Shown here piece after piece: positions 20,612 through 31,089 of a stretch of DNA of 64,000 nucleotides (the stretch's first letter is position 1; every line of letters starts with the position of its first letter). Source of the DNA: Cylindrodendrum hubeiense (Eukaryota > Ascomycota > Sordariomycetes > Hypocreales > Nectriaceae). The stretch lies in the NCBI GenBank assembly GCA_014621425.1, contig JAANBB010000056.1, forward strand, positions 1-64,000. The letters run 5' to 3'. The notes under the pieces were generated by a model. It worked only from the letters and a program-made list of their open reading frames with translations, was not told where the DNA came from and made no database searches. The translations under genes and the position numbers were made by a program.

Positions 20612-23088
20612 ATGGTCTCTAGATTTGCCAGCTCCCCCTTGATTCAGGCCCAAGCGGGCGATACCGACAAAAATGCGAAAAGCCAAAAGAAGTCTTTACG
20701 TCAAATCCGATTTCCACCGAGCAGGAAAGTCACCCTTGTTGGGGGCTTGGTCGCTTCCCTTTTTGTCTTGACCTTGAATCTCTCTGTCACTTTGGCGTCA
20801 ATCAGTAAGCCAAAAGGGACCGGCGAGGCTGCCAATGGCCTCAGGGTTCTTTATCAGGGATCATGCTCAAAAGCAGGCAGCGTGAACGTGGCTCTCCATC
20901 TTTTTATCAATATTCTTAGCTCTGTTCTATTGGCAGCTAGCAACTACAGCATGCAGTGCTTGTCGGCGCCGACCCGAGCCGATATTGACAGAGCACATGC
21001 CAGAAATAGGTGGATGGACATCGGAATACCCAGTGTTCGCAACTTGACCAAGATACCAAAGGTGAGAGCCATTCTCTGGTGTCTATTATTACTCTCATCA
21101 GTCCCGCTGCATCTTCTGTAGGCTTCCTTAAACCACCCCGCAACCATCATGAGATGAGACCTAATATTTCCCAGATATAACTCAGTCGTCTTCTCATCCT
21201 TAACCTCGGTGGATTACAACATCTGGAGCGTTCAAGATAAATCCTGGAATGGAGGTTCGATGTTCTCTCGCCCTTTCGATGAAGTAGAGGATGACCCGGA
21301 CTTCGGGCACAATACTACGTACGGATTTACCAATCTCGGAACCAACGACACAAAGGAGATAGCGGAGCTATGGAGATTCGCCAAAAGTACCCAAAGCGTT
21401 AACCTAACGACGTCTGAGTGCATTGACGCCTATGCCACGGCCTTTCAGACATCCCGGGGCGCTCTTCTTTTGGTTACCGAGACCGGCCCAGATGAACAAA
21501 AGCCAGGTATTCCAGATAAAAAGTTCAGCAGTCATTTTAGCGGTGAACAAAGGGCAGGGTGTCCGATAGAGGTATACGAGTGGATCTGCAACCAAACACA
21601 AACAAACCCGTGTGATGAGCCCTGTCGAAGTCTTCTGCCTGGAGTCAAAGCAAACGAGAGTAACTGGAGCCCATTTGGTCATCGGGTCAAGTATTGCATT
21701 AGCGAGCCAGTACGCCAAGTTTGCCGACTCAACTTCAGCACCACCCTTGTAACTTTCGTGCTCATCGCGAATGGTTTCAAGGCGGCCATTATCGCATACG
21801 TTGCATTTTACCCACCCAAGAAGCCTCTCTTCGTCCTAGGCGATGCTATTGAGTCGTTTTTGACGTCCCCAGACGCCGCCTCGAGCGCCAGCTGTCTGGT
21901 GTCAGCAGATGATGTCAAACACGGGAACAACAAGACCAAAAAGAACAGGAATGGGCCTCGCACATGGTCTCCGACAAAGAAATGGTGGGCGACAAGTTTG
22001 CCAAGGTAAGATACTTCCATAGTCTCAGAGCGAAGCGGTTGACGAAATTAACGATTGTGTTTAGATACACGACTTCTTCAGACGCCTCAAGTGAAATATC
22101 TCTAATAGCCACGGATAATGTCAGACGTGTGAACAAAGCGAGTTGGACTGGGCCTCGAACGTGGTATCCGACAAAGAAACGATGGGCGAAAGCGGTGAGC
22201 CTTCGTCGGTGGGTAACAAGCCTATCAATGTAAGATCCCGCCGAGGATATCCAGAGAGGTCAAGATCGACATAGGCATATGAGACTAATCGTGCTTAGGT
22301 ACCTGATTGTAATTGGCATTTCAATTGGCTTTCTAGTATGGGGCATTCATGTTCTTGCCGGTCCTCATGATGCCTCCAGCCTCTGGGAGTTGGGTATTGG
22401 AAAGCCATCCGAGACAGCATTGATATTAGGTCTTGCAAACTTTTTTGGGGAATCCAGTACGAAAGTCATCCAGAGCGCCCTAATAGCAAACCTGCCGCAG
22501 CTATGCTTCTCGTTTCTGTACTTCCAATACAACGGACTGTTCACCGCCATGCTAGCCGCCAGGGAATGGGGTGACTTTGGGATCAAGAGACGGGCAATAC
22601 GAGTTTCCTCGGATCCCAAAGGAGGGCAGCGCTCTGACTACTTCCTGCAACTGCCGTATCGTTGGAGCATTCCGCTACTGCTCATGTCAATCTTGATCCA
22701 CTGGCTGCTGTCGCAGAGCATATTTATCGTCGCTGTCGAGAGACCACAGGCAGGGTATAAGGAGTCGCCACTTTACACTACATGTGGCTACTCACCGGTT
22801 GCAATTATTGCTGTGATATGCGTTACCGTCGTCATGGTTGGTGCGGTGATCACGACGGGGCTTTTGCGTCTTCCAGCTGGGATTCCACTAGTCGGCAGTT
22901 GCAGCTTGGCTATTGCAGCAGCTTGTCATCACCCTGATGGCATCTCGCAGCCGGATGCTCCCCTAGTTCCCTTAAAATGGGGCGTGATGCAAAAAGAGGG
23001 AGAAGAACTAAATCAAGGTGTTCTTGCTCATTGCGGATTTTCCAGTGAGTACGTCGATGAGCCTAAGGCTGGCGTTGAGTACTCCTGA
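20612..23088 (+). CDS. DUF6536-type fungal membrane protein
   Basis: Four exons (20612-21117, 21175-22005, 22065-22229, 22299-23088) give 763 residues. Membrane segments are visible at the N-terminus (VTLVGGLVASLFVLTLNLSV), in the middle (LNFSTTLVTFVLIANGFKAA, YLIVIGISIGFLVWGIHVLA) and near the C-terminus (WSIPLLLMSILIHWLLSQSI, VAIIAVICVTVVMVGAVITT). Between the first and second groups lies a long extracellular-type loop with many N-x-T/S sites and paired cysteines. FPPSRKVTLVGGL, LQLPYRWSIPLLLMSILIHWLLSQS and TCGYSPVAI are typical of the DUF6536 family, whose role is unknown. The cytosolic segment containing GPRTW(S/Y)PTKK is duplicated (see repeat). Confidence 0.82.
21858..22229 (+). repeat. 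Tandem duplication inside the DUF6536 gene, including a splice site
   Basis: The coding segment from about 21858 to 22005 (TSPDAASSASCLVSADDV ... GPRTWSPTKKWW) is followed by a second version at 22068-22229 (TSSDASSEISLIATDNV ... GPRTWYPTKKRWA). Both end at a GTAAGA donor. The DNA is clearly alignable, so one exon end plus donor was copied and has since diverged. Confidence 0.75.
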
Positions 23089-23504
23089 GATTGAGGAAAG
23101 ATTTACCAACCACATGGAATAAATGATCATTTAAAACGGAACGGCCAAGATTAGAAATAGCGACTTGTAAGTTCAGGGTATATTCTATGGAGTTAGGATA
23201 AAAGGCATGGGAGGGGGACCGGTTCAAGGCGTTTGGAGGAGATTTGGACGTTGGCTTTCAGGATTTCTCAATTTTGGATGGAGTCATCATGGAGTCGGAA
23301 GACCAAGTTGATCATCTCAGCTCACAATGTAAATACAAGTGGTTCCTACTAGAGTGTTAAAATAGTGTTCCCTGGTCTTACTCTCGAAAAAACGACCAAG
23401 CGACTCTAGAGCCTGGTACTGAACTATGCTAGATTGCTGTAGAAAGAAATGCCTTATATTAACTTTGATGCAGTATTCCACCTGGATAGAACCCATGTAG
23501 GATT
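23089..23504. other. Convergent 3' spacer
   Basis: 416 bases of A/T-rich sequence between the stops of two converging genes. Nothing seen. Confidence 0.4.
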
Positions 23505-25147
23505 TTAAGCCTTCTGAGTTTCCTGATACAAAGAGTTCTTAGGATTCGGAACCAGTTTCATCTTTTCCTTTGTCTCTATCCATGTTTGTGAGTATCCATC
23601 AGGCTTCTTTTCTGATGGTGCTCTTCCTTGGTTGACCCATTCCATCAAAGAAGCAGCATATTCCACATCCTCTCCCCACAAGCTATGGAATTTCTTGCCA
23701 TACCCTTTGGCCTTGACTCTTTGGTTGTACTCAGATCTCAATTCGAGCTCTGATGGAAGCGCAGCCTGTCCAGAAAAGAACGCAGCGACTGCAATTGCTT
23801 GAAACTCGAAGAGAGAGAACGTAGCAGTGTAGAAGGGCACTCCGACAAATGCAAGTGTAGGATCTGGGATGTAGAAGATATCCTTATGCAGGTTATGCAA
23901 CTGCAAACCATCTGATACCAGAACATGATCGCCCGCATCTTCTGGCTTTAAGTCGTCGCGGTGATGTTCTGGTAGGAAGGGTAGCGTGAACTGATATCCA
24001 GTTGCGACAATAACTCTGTCAATATTTTCCAGGACTTGGCCGTCGACTAGAGTCACCGTTCCAGGAATTGCGCTGGAGTCTCCAGAATGACCGTTTAGTA
24101 AGGGACTGAAACTAGAGACTTCTGCAACTCTTGTGGCATTTTCAGGTAACATGGATATGGGATGGTCGAAAGCCCCGCCTCGGGTCGACTGCCATACTTT
24201 CTTTGCGATCGGGGCGATTTCCTTGGCAATATCGACAGAAGAGGCGCTACCTCCAATTATGAGAACAGTCTGAGGAAGGTTAATAGCTACTCTTGGGCAT
24301 TTCTTTTGCAAATTTTGTCATACCTGGTTCTCGAATCCCTTATTGTTTCGATATCTCTTTGAGTGTTCTATCCTTGATGGCCATGCATCTTTCCACTCTG
24401 AGAGTCCAGGGGTATTTGGGGTTTTGGGTTCGTGATAATGTCCGGAAGCCACAACGACAGCATCAAATGTCTACAAAGGTATTAGAAAAGACGTTACACT
24501 GGGTTGTAAAAGCTTACCCAGTCCTGCGACTTCGTTTTTTGCAGCGTATGATCCCACGTGGAAGTTTGAACCTTCCATTGACCTTGGTCTTTTTTTATAC
24601 GCTGAACCTGAGTGTCGAAGTGGGTGATATCTCGTACCCCTGTGTTCAAGGCAGTATCTTGAATGTATTCTGCAAGAACACGATGGCCCACAAACGACTC
24701 AGTATTGGGCTTCCATGAGTTGAGGCTCACTTCCATCAACTCTGTCGGAACATTGTTCTTCAAGCTGTCGTAAGCAGGACTGTTTTCTTCATTAGAATAC
24801 AACTTTGGGATATGGAGAGGAAATGTGTGTTACCCTGGCCCTGAGTGCAGAATGTACGGGTCGATGTCTTTTGGGGCATCATAAAATCCGGACGACGCCA
24901 CAGACGGCTTTGCAGATGGGTAGGTTGGTTCGAGTGGAATTTTCGGATCCCAAACCCTTTGGTTTCACTTTAGCATGCACAATGGCACCCATTTATGGGG
25001 ATAGAGAACGCACCATACGCCCCCGCTGACTGGCGCTCTTTCAAAGACGGTCACATCCAGCCCTTCGGACTTGAGGTGTGCAGCAGCAAGCACCCCAGAA
25101 ACACCAGCGCCGATGACAGCCACACGACGAATGGGATGAGAAGCCAT
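23505..25147 (-). CDS. Flavin-containing monooxygenase (FMO type)
   Basis: Five exons (25147-25014, 24956-24834, 24779-24518, 24470-24324, 24269-23505) give 476 residues. The FAD motif GAGVSG is at residues 13-18, the first SGGVW block is split by intron 1, and the FMO/BVMO-type fingerprint HSKRYRNNKGF is followed by the NADPH motif GGSASS. VIVATGYQFTLPFL is the usual ATG-Y block. Such enzymes use NADPH and O2 to oxygenate N, S or carbonyl carbon in small molecules. Intron 2 uses the acceptor at 24780 (GAAAACAG) because the nearer AG would break the frame. The gene faces away from the FAD monooxygenase at 26720, with 1.57 kb between them. Substrate unknown. Confidence 0.88.
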
Positions 25148-25748
25148 TTCGTATGTTGCACTAAAAGTATTGTGAATATTGGATGCTCAACCGGCGTAAA
25201 GCTCCCCGCAACAAACACCGGGGATGTCAACAATAAGTACAATATGTCAGCTTCGATAGCGACAATTTGGCAATCGGTGATAATGATGACAACAGCGACT
25301 CGCCATATGTCCCCGCGCATCTGGCGAATGGGATTTATCTGTTTGCTCCAAATAGCCGAACCCGAGATAAAGAATTCTTGCGTCTTTCTGACGCTAGATG
25401 ATGTGATTGGGGTAAATGACACTACTTGTACTGACCACAAACCACAAAATCCCACCGATTACCCGATTAGCAATAGGCATACTCGTATGAATTGCATTAG
25501 ATTGATACGTAAGAATTTAACAATAAACTGTGGCACGCTGGTTGCACGCGATTGACCGATCAACCCTGACATAAGCCCACATAAGCTCACACAAGCGATA
25601 CAGAAATAGTAAATTGCAAGTAACCTGTCGCATTTTGGGTCATCTCAAAGCACGTTGTAATTTCCTTTGAGACTGGAGTCTTGCTATTAATACTACGGCT
25701 ACAGTCAGCTGGATTTGGATATCCTGCCTTGCCATGAGCCTTCGAATC

Positions 25749-25759
25749 CGGGCCTTCCG
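25749..25759 (+). promoter_or_regulatory. CGG-N5-CCG palindrome
   Basis: CGGGCCTTCCG. Inverted CGG triplets are the usual recognition pattern of Zn2Cys6 dimers; the spacing sets the factor. Motif match only. Confidence 0.4.
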
Positions 25760-26131
25760 GATCCTGCCATCATCATCACGTATAAGATTAACCCTTGAAT
25801 TATCGCTAGAGAGTAATCAAGAGCTTTTCTCTCCACCTTTCATCACTCAATGTGATAATACTAAAAAAAAATGCGATCAGCTGTCTAGGGCTCAAGGTAT
25901 CCAATCAAACGAAATGCTGTAAGAATGATACCCAGACCTTGCTAATGCATTTTAACTAGTAGAGTTGACATATCAGGCACGCGATGTCGATGCAGAAATT
26001 GGAATACAGCAAAGACAGTCCAGTATGCAGCTACAGTAGTCAGTGCGGCTTTCTCTGCGCACATCCTGAGCAATCAAAGACAAGTTTGGTTCTCCCTGTT
26101 CGTTTTACGTATATGCTTTTGATGCAGCACC

Positions 26132-26169
26132 TAGCCATCGACAGATTTCATACCCTTCGTCGATGGCTA
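26132..26169 (+). repeat. Perfect 11-bp inverted repeat, 16-base loop
   Basis: TAGCCATCGAC at 26132-26142 is matched by GTCGATGGCTA at 26159-26169. It could form a hairpin or be a protein-binding dyad. Confidence 0.85.
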
Positions 26170-26300
26170 TCTCCACTCTACTCGGATACTGTAATAATTG
26201 GACTGAGTTATTCCGAGTTTGGTGCGGAGAAGGGTCAAATAACTCAACCAGTAACACTGTTCAGATAATACTCCTAGCTGGGACAAAGCCGTGTGGGATA

Positions 26301-26312
26301 CGGATCTGTCCG
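26301..26312 (+). promoter_or_regulatory. CGG-N6-CCG palindrome, PPR1/UaY-like
   Basis: CGGATCTGTCCG, followed by A, lies 408 bases upstream of the FAD monooxygenase start. CGG-N6-CCG is the known site of Ppr1 (pyrimidine pathway) and UaY (purine pathway) regulators. A second dyad, TCGGTTCCGA, follows at 26328-26337. Confidence 0.45.
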
Positions 26313-26719
26313 ACACATAATGCCGCGTCGGTTCCGAAGGCAGGAGGTGCGCCGGATTTACGTCTCCGCATTTTTCTTTAATTCCGCGTTGGTGGGTTGG
26401 AATCTGAGTTAGCCGATGGCGTCAACGCCTGGCTGCAATGTCATCTTGGAAACATGTCTAGTGTTTGGCCAATGGCTGCCGATAAATGGATTCTGTCAAC
26501 GATAAGGCAAAGTGGGATATCGCAAATTTAATCCCGCCATGGCGTACTACGAAATCACCCCACATTGTACAGGGGGCTACCACTATTTGCGCATGCTGGA
26601 TTGATCTATAGAGCGGGCATTGACTGATCTTCCTTGGGGGCTGGCGTAATCTAAATGGATGTAACAGCCACAGCATCCGAGACACTCATACTTCATTCTT
26701 CTAAAGCTTGGTGCCAAAT

Positions 26720-28362
26720 ATGATTGGAAAGAAATTGACGACCGTTGCCATCATTGGTGGTGGCCCTGGAGGGCTTGGCACCGCCATCGCTTTATCCGAG
26801 CTGCCGTTTCTTCATGTGACTCTATATGAGCAGAACCCAGAGCCTCGAGAAGCTGGCGCTGGGATCAGCTTGAGCACAAATGCGTGGAAAATTCTTGACT
26901 TGCTTGGGGCTAGCGACGGAGTCAAAGGAGGATCCAAGTCAAATACCCACCAACGGTTAGTTCTTTTATCAGAAAAGTGCACATTAAGTTTGAAGTGCTG
27001 TTACTGACGAAATTACGCCAAATGACAGGAATGCCTTCACAGGGAAAATCCTCAATGTTTCTAAAAAGCCTGAAAACTCTGCTGCAGACTCTCGAGGGGC
27101 AATCAGAGCTCGCAGAACTCGCCTTCAGTCAGCGCTGCTTGCTAGAGTGCCCGAAGGCGTGATCCAGTACAACAAGAAGCTCGTATCTTTGGAGAATCTT
27201 AAGGAAGGAGGTGTACTTCTGCAGTTCAAAGATGGAACAGAGGTCACCGTAGATCTGGTAGTGGGTGCTGACGGAATACGATCGGTTTGTCTAGCTCCTT
27301 CTCTTGCGTGATTACCACTAACATAGGACATGTTAGAATGTGCGGCGAATTCTATTTCCAGACCATCAACTCCACTTCACAGGTATGTAATTTCGTACTT
27401 TAAGAGTTCAAAATTTACTAAACAACTGCGTGAATTCCAGGGAATACGGCATTCCGTGTCCTTGTACCGAAGTCATCCCTTGCTCACCTGCCGGACATTA
27501 CTCATGCGACAGCCTGGTGGTGGGGAGAGACTGGGCATACATACTTCTCCGAAGTAGATGACGAGAGTGAGAACCCTGACGGATTATTTGAAATCACCGT
27601 GAGATCCTATCACGAGCCCGAAATCCCCGGGAAGACGGTAGCCTGGGGCATTCCTGCCACCAACGAACGAGTCGCATCTCGTGTATCTGTAAGAACTGGA
27701 GACTGATTCCAATCTCATTGAAGATAATTTAGCTAATGTTAATATAGGAATTCGATCAGAGGGTCAAGGATGCGATTGATGTCGTTCCCGAGGGACAGTG
27801 GAGGGAATTTGCTGGCTACGCAGGTCCCCGTCTGGACAAGATCACCGGCTGGGACAAAGTTGTCCTTATTGGCGATGCTAGTCACCCTCTATCTGGTGAG
27901 TTTTATTCGATTAACTTGAAGGTCTTTCATTTCTTCCCAGTGTCTAATAGTTTCCAGGCGCCTTTGGCTCTGGGGCAACATTTGCCATGGAGGATGGGTG
28001 GATTCTGGCCCGAGCGCTTGAGCGCAGCCAGCTTTCTTCTCATTCTCTCCCAGATGCGCTAGAAATATTTGAGCAAATTAGGTCCCCTTACTACGCAAGA
28101 ATGTGAGTTTTGCACCTCCTTCTGTTTAAAGGTTGAATCAATTCCTCTAACGATTGTCATCTTGGAAAGGTATAAACATCTCGACGAAGCCGGCAAATCG
28201 ATCCAAGCGATAAAAAAGGAATCAAAGGATTTTGACGAGTTTCTCAAGGCCAAGATAGAACATTTCCTTTACGGGGATAAAGATTTTATCTACAAGAACG
28301 ACATTGCGAAGGTTTGGAACGACTACGGCACGGCGGAGAATAGTGATAAGCATGTTGATTGA
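26720..28362 (+). CDS. FAD-dependent monooxygenase (salicylate hydroxylase-like)
   Basis: Seven exons (26720-26955, 27029-27284, 27337-27382, 27441-27688, 27748-27895, 27958-28102, 28170-28362) give 423 residues, the normal size of this group. The FAD dinucleotide motif GGGPGG is at residues 13-18, VGADGIRS is the DG motif, and GDASHPLSGAFGSGATFAMEDG is the second FAD motif. Enzymes of this fold hydroxylate aromatic or heteroaromatic acids with NAD(P)H and O2, often with decarboxylation. The start at 26720 is the first ATG before the nucleotide-binding fold. It lies next to the regulator and hydantoinase genes, which suggests a ring-hydroxylation step in a shared pathway. Confidence 0.88.
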
Positions 28363-28682
28363 TGTAAATTGATTTCACAGGGTCCCTTATTTATATTATC
28401 TAGGGCTAAGTGCATCCATAACTTGAAGCTCCTTTGCACCCGAAGGGCTTCAATTTAATGAAAGCACTGGGACTTGTAAGTGACTCAGTTTCATACTTGG
28501 TGAATATCGATAAATATTAAGATTTTATAAAATCCCCCCTGTGCATGCTTCCACCTTGGTGAGCCTGTGCCTCTAAAGTCAACCTTTTTGGAGCTCCAGT
28601 TCTATTAACCAGACAGCCCCATTAATGCTAGATAATTGCAAGGTGGAAGTTCTTAGCCGATGTAATATTATTTCCCAGGGCC
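28363..28682. other. Convergent 3' spacer
   Basis: 320 A/T-rich bases between two stops. Nothing seen. Confidence 0.4.
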
Positions 28683-30439
28683 TTACACCATAGCCGGGAG
28701 AATATCACTAGAGCCAAAGATCCTGCCCAGCTGGTCTGTGTAGTCCATGTGGACGTCGACAAGATCGTTTTGGACCCAAATGAACTCCAGCATCGACTTG
28801 ACCCGTTCTAAACTTTGTATATGTGCTACATTTTCTGTCTTGGAGATAACTTTGAGGATGATAGCCCTCAGCTCATCATTTCCTGCTTCACAGCCGAAAA
28901 CAAAAAGTGGAAACGGTGCTTTGCAGACGTTGAGGTGGGATAGAATGTCAAAAGCCTCTTTAATCCACTCACGAACTTTTTCTGATTGATCTGCAGATTT
29001 CTCTGACGATCGAGTGACGTAGGTTAATGCTGCCAGTTGGTAGAGTTTGGTCGCCTTCGCCGTATCCGCCTCACTTGTATCAGATGTCGTTCCGGGGTCT
29101 TCTATCTGTATATTTCTCAACCGCCACTCGAGGACGTCGAGATACTGTCTGTATTCGTCTGAATAATATTCTGGGTCCGAAGGGGCGAGGATGGCGTCGC
29201 AAATTTCCGAGAGCAAGTCTAAAATTGTGTGTGATGTGCCTACAAGATTTGCCGCCTATGAAAAAAAGGTAAGAAATGGGTCAATTATGGACTTGATATA
29301 AATCGAATACACATACCCTTGAACGTGAGCACACAGTTGGCGAGAAGTTTTGGAAGTTGGGATCGTCACTCTGAATATTGTCGATGTCATGGAGAATTTG
29401 CCAGTATCGGAGGCTGAACCGGACCAGCACATCGTAATAGTGGACCCAGCCTATCAAAGCTGTGAAATCACTGTTGTGGGCAGAATCCTCGAGCTTAGCA
29501 GTCTTGATGATGTCCTTGGAACCACAGATGTACCAGAGCCAGTGACTCGAGGTTTCCGAAGCCTGCTGGACCTGCAGGATCATATAAGATTCAAGAACGA
29601 GCCAAAATTACAAGTCGGCGACTTACTTCAAAGGAACACAGGAGCATTCCGGCAGCTACGTGTTGGATACACTCGGCCGATCCGAATTTGGTATTTGCTG
29701 ACGCTGAGAGAGCGCGAAGTGCTGAAACCTTGAGTAGAGCTGCTCGGTTTCGCGGGCCATCGCGATAGAGAGAGGCCAAGGCAAGAGCGGACTTTAGAAC
29801 TGCCGTGGTAGCAGGGGTATTGCCTGAGAGGGCCATGCGGATAATTGCATGGCGAATCATTGAGGCGTCCAGGCCAAATGACGGCAGCGAGAATGAAGCG
29901 ACGGAGACAACTGCGATGCATAAGCTTAGCCAATGGCCAGGTTGGGAAAAGGCGCATAAATCTTACAGTACTGCAGCAAACCCTTGTCCAGGTCAGATAA
30001 GTTGAGTGGCATCCACGATACAGGGGTGTCCAAGACTGGCTGAGCGAGTTCCCTCATGTGATGCAACCGGGTGGCTTGGGAACTCCTCTGAGCAATAGCA
30101 CGCTGGTATTGTGACTTCGACAAGAGCTTATCACGATGCATCTCGACATCCCAGAAGGATGCATTGATGAACAGAAGATCGGCGGGGTTGCCAAGAGAAT
30201 TAGTCCCCGGCGTGTCAGGGCCGATCAGTGCTCGTCTCTTGTCGCCAGCTTTTGGCCAAGACAGCCGCAGCTCATATCCACTGCAGTCTCGACCAGATGC
30301 GGCGCAGCGGTGACATGTGGGGAGCGTACGATCGCAGAGGACCTTGCGATCTATGAGCCGTTGTCAGCCAGATATGCCTCCCAGTTTGTATGCACAAACG
30401 TAACGGACCAAGACATGTTCCGCAGCCTCGGCTCGACAT
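28683..30439 (-). CDS. Zn(II)2Cys6 transcription factor with fungal_trans_2-type domain
   Basis: Five exons (30439-30409, 30350-29967, 29910-29627, 29571-29317, 29255-28683) give 508 residues. The first exon is only 31 bases; it supplies MSSRGCGTCL and, spliced over a 58-base intron (GTCCGT..TAG), completes a canonical zinc cluster. Cysteines lie at 6, 9, 16, 23, 26 and 33 (spacing 2-6-6-2-6), followed by SGYELRLSWP. The rest matches the regulator domain of this class (PVSWMPLNLSDLDKGLLQYF, MALSGNTPATTAVLKSALALASL, QQASETSSHWLWYICGSKD). It is a likely pathway-specific nuclear regulator, given its place between the FAD monooxygenase and the hydantoinase fusion. A TGACGTCA site lies 157 bases upstream of its start, and its 5' end lies in a dispersed repeat. 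Confidence 0.85.
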
Positions 30440-30700
30440 TTTTATTGGAGCTAATTGTCGTTCTGCACACTAGTAGCAAGTACCATGATGTTGTGGCTTT
30501 GCGCCAATATTTATGCAAAGTTCAAGGATGTCGAAACATCGTCCGAGTTTGCCGGCATTGAGTAAGCAAGCATCGCAGGACAGGGTACAGGGTGATGACG
30601 TCAGCAGCCGATTTGGCTGTAGAATCGTCGCGAATGTTGAGTGCAGCCCCACGATAGCCTGGGGCAACCTTGAGAGGAACACGTTAATACCCTCATCAGA
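30345..30700 (+). repeat. Dispersed repeat, copy B (covers 5' end of the regulator)
   Basis: Bases 30350-30413 align at roughly 80% (by eye) with 42401-42465, sharing TGAGCCGTTG, CAGATATGCCT and ACGGACCAA/GTGGACCAA. Bases 30553-30680 align more loosely with 42500-42620 (shared TTGAGTAAGC, GGGGCAACCTT/AGGGCAACTTT). Copy B has about 120 extra bases between the two parts, and these include exon 1 of the regulator. Confidence 0.65.
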
Positions 30701-31089
30701 CCATACAAATATCCTCGGATGCGACACTCGACGGATTATGCCATTGGTATTCGATCCAAGGCTTCTCTTGGATTTGCATAAATGTTGGCGGAATTTTCAC
30801 GTAGAGGGCTACCAGCCAACATGCGGACAAGGGGAGACGTGAGTCACGATATTTCGGCTCGTATCAGAGAGCGATATGGGATGCAAACGGGTGAAAATAA
30901 CGATAAACGAATTTAATCAAGTTGAAATACACTGCAAAGTATGGTATTGTGTGATAACAATTGGCTAGAATGAGGTAATTGACTATAGGAAATTAATTTA
31001 CACCAAAACCATCTAGAATAGTACCTTATTTTTACCTTGGATGGAAGATATAATTAACCCCCCCTGGATCATCTATTTGTTCATAATTG
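30440..31089. promoter_or_regulatory. Promoter of the Zn2Cys6 regulator, with CRE site
   Basis: 650 bases between the regulator start and the stop of the hydantoinase fusion on the same strand. TGACGTCA at 30596-30603 is a consensus CRE (ATF/CREB) site. The rest is A/T-rich from 30840 on. Confidence 0.45.
30596..30603 (+). promoter_or_regulatory. CRE palindrome TGACGTCA
   Basis: An exact palindromic CRE 157 bases upstream of the regulator ATG. Such 8-mers are expected about once per window by chance; position makes this one of note. Confidence 0.4.

Larger units (their letters stand above)
25148..26719. promoter_or_regulatory. Divergent region between two monooxygenase genes
   Basis: 1.57 kb without a gene. 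It holds three palindromic CGG pairs of the kind bound by Zn2Cys6 regulators (CGG-N5-CCG at 25749-25759, CGG-N6-CCG at 26301-26312, TCGG-N2-CCGA at 26328-26337) and a perfect 11-base inverted repeat at 26132-26169. The sequence is A/T-rich otherwise. Confidence 0.5.

Noticed and set aside
24780..24805. Intron 2 acceptor of the FMO at the CCCAAAG just before TTGTATTC
   Set aside because: It puts the following exon out of frame; the AG at 24781-24780 keeps the frame and the GPAYDSLKNNVP block.
27901..27945. Earlier acceptor (TTCCCAG) in intron 5 of the FAD monooxygenase
   Set aside because: It would insert residues into the conserved GDASHPLSGAFGSGA motif; the later TTTCCAG fits.
30560..30580. 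A CDAC motif upstream of the regulator as the first half of its zinc cluster
   Set aside because: No usable donor follows it. The ATG exon at 30439-30409 with CGTC and a GTCCGT donor completes the cluster in frame.
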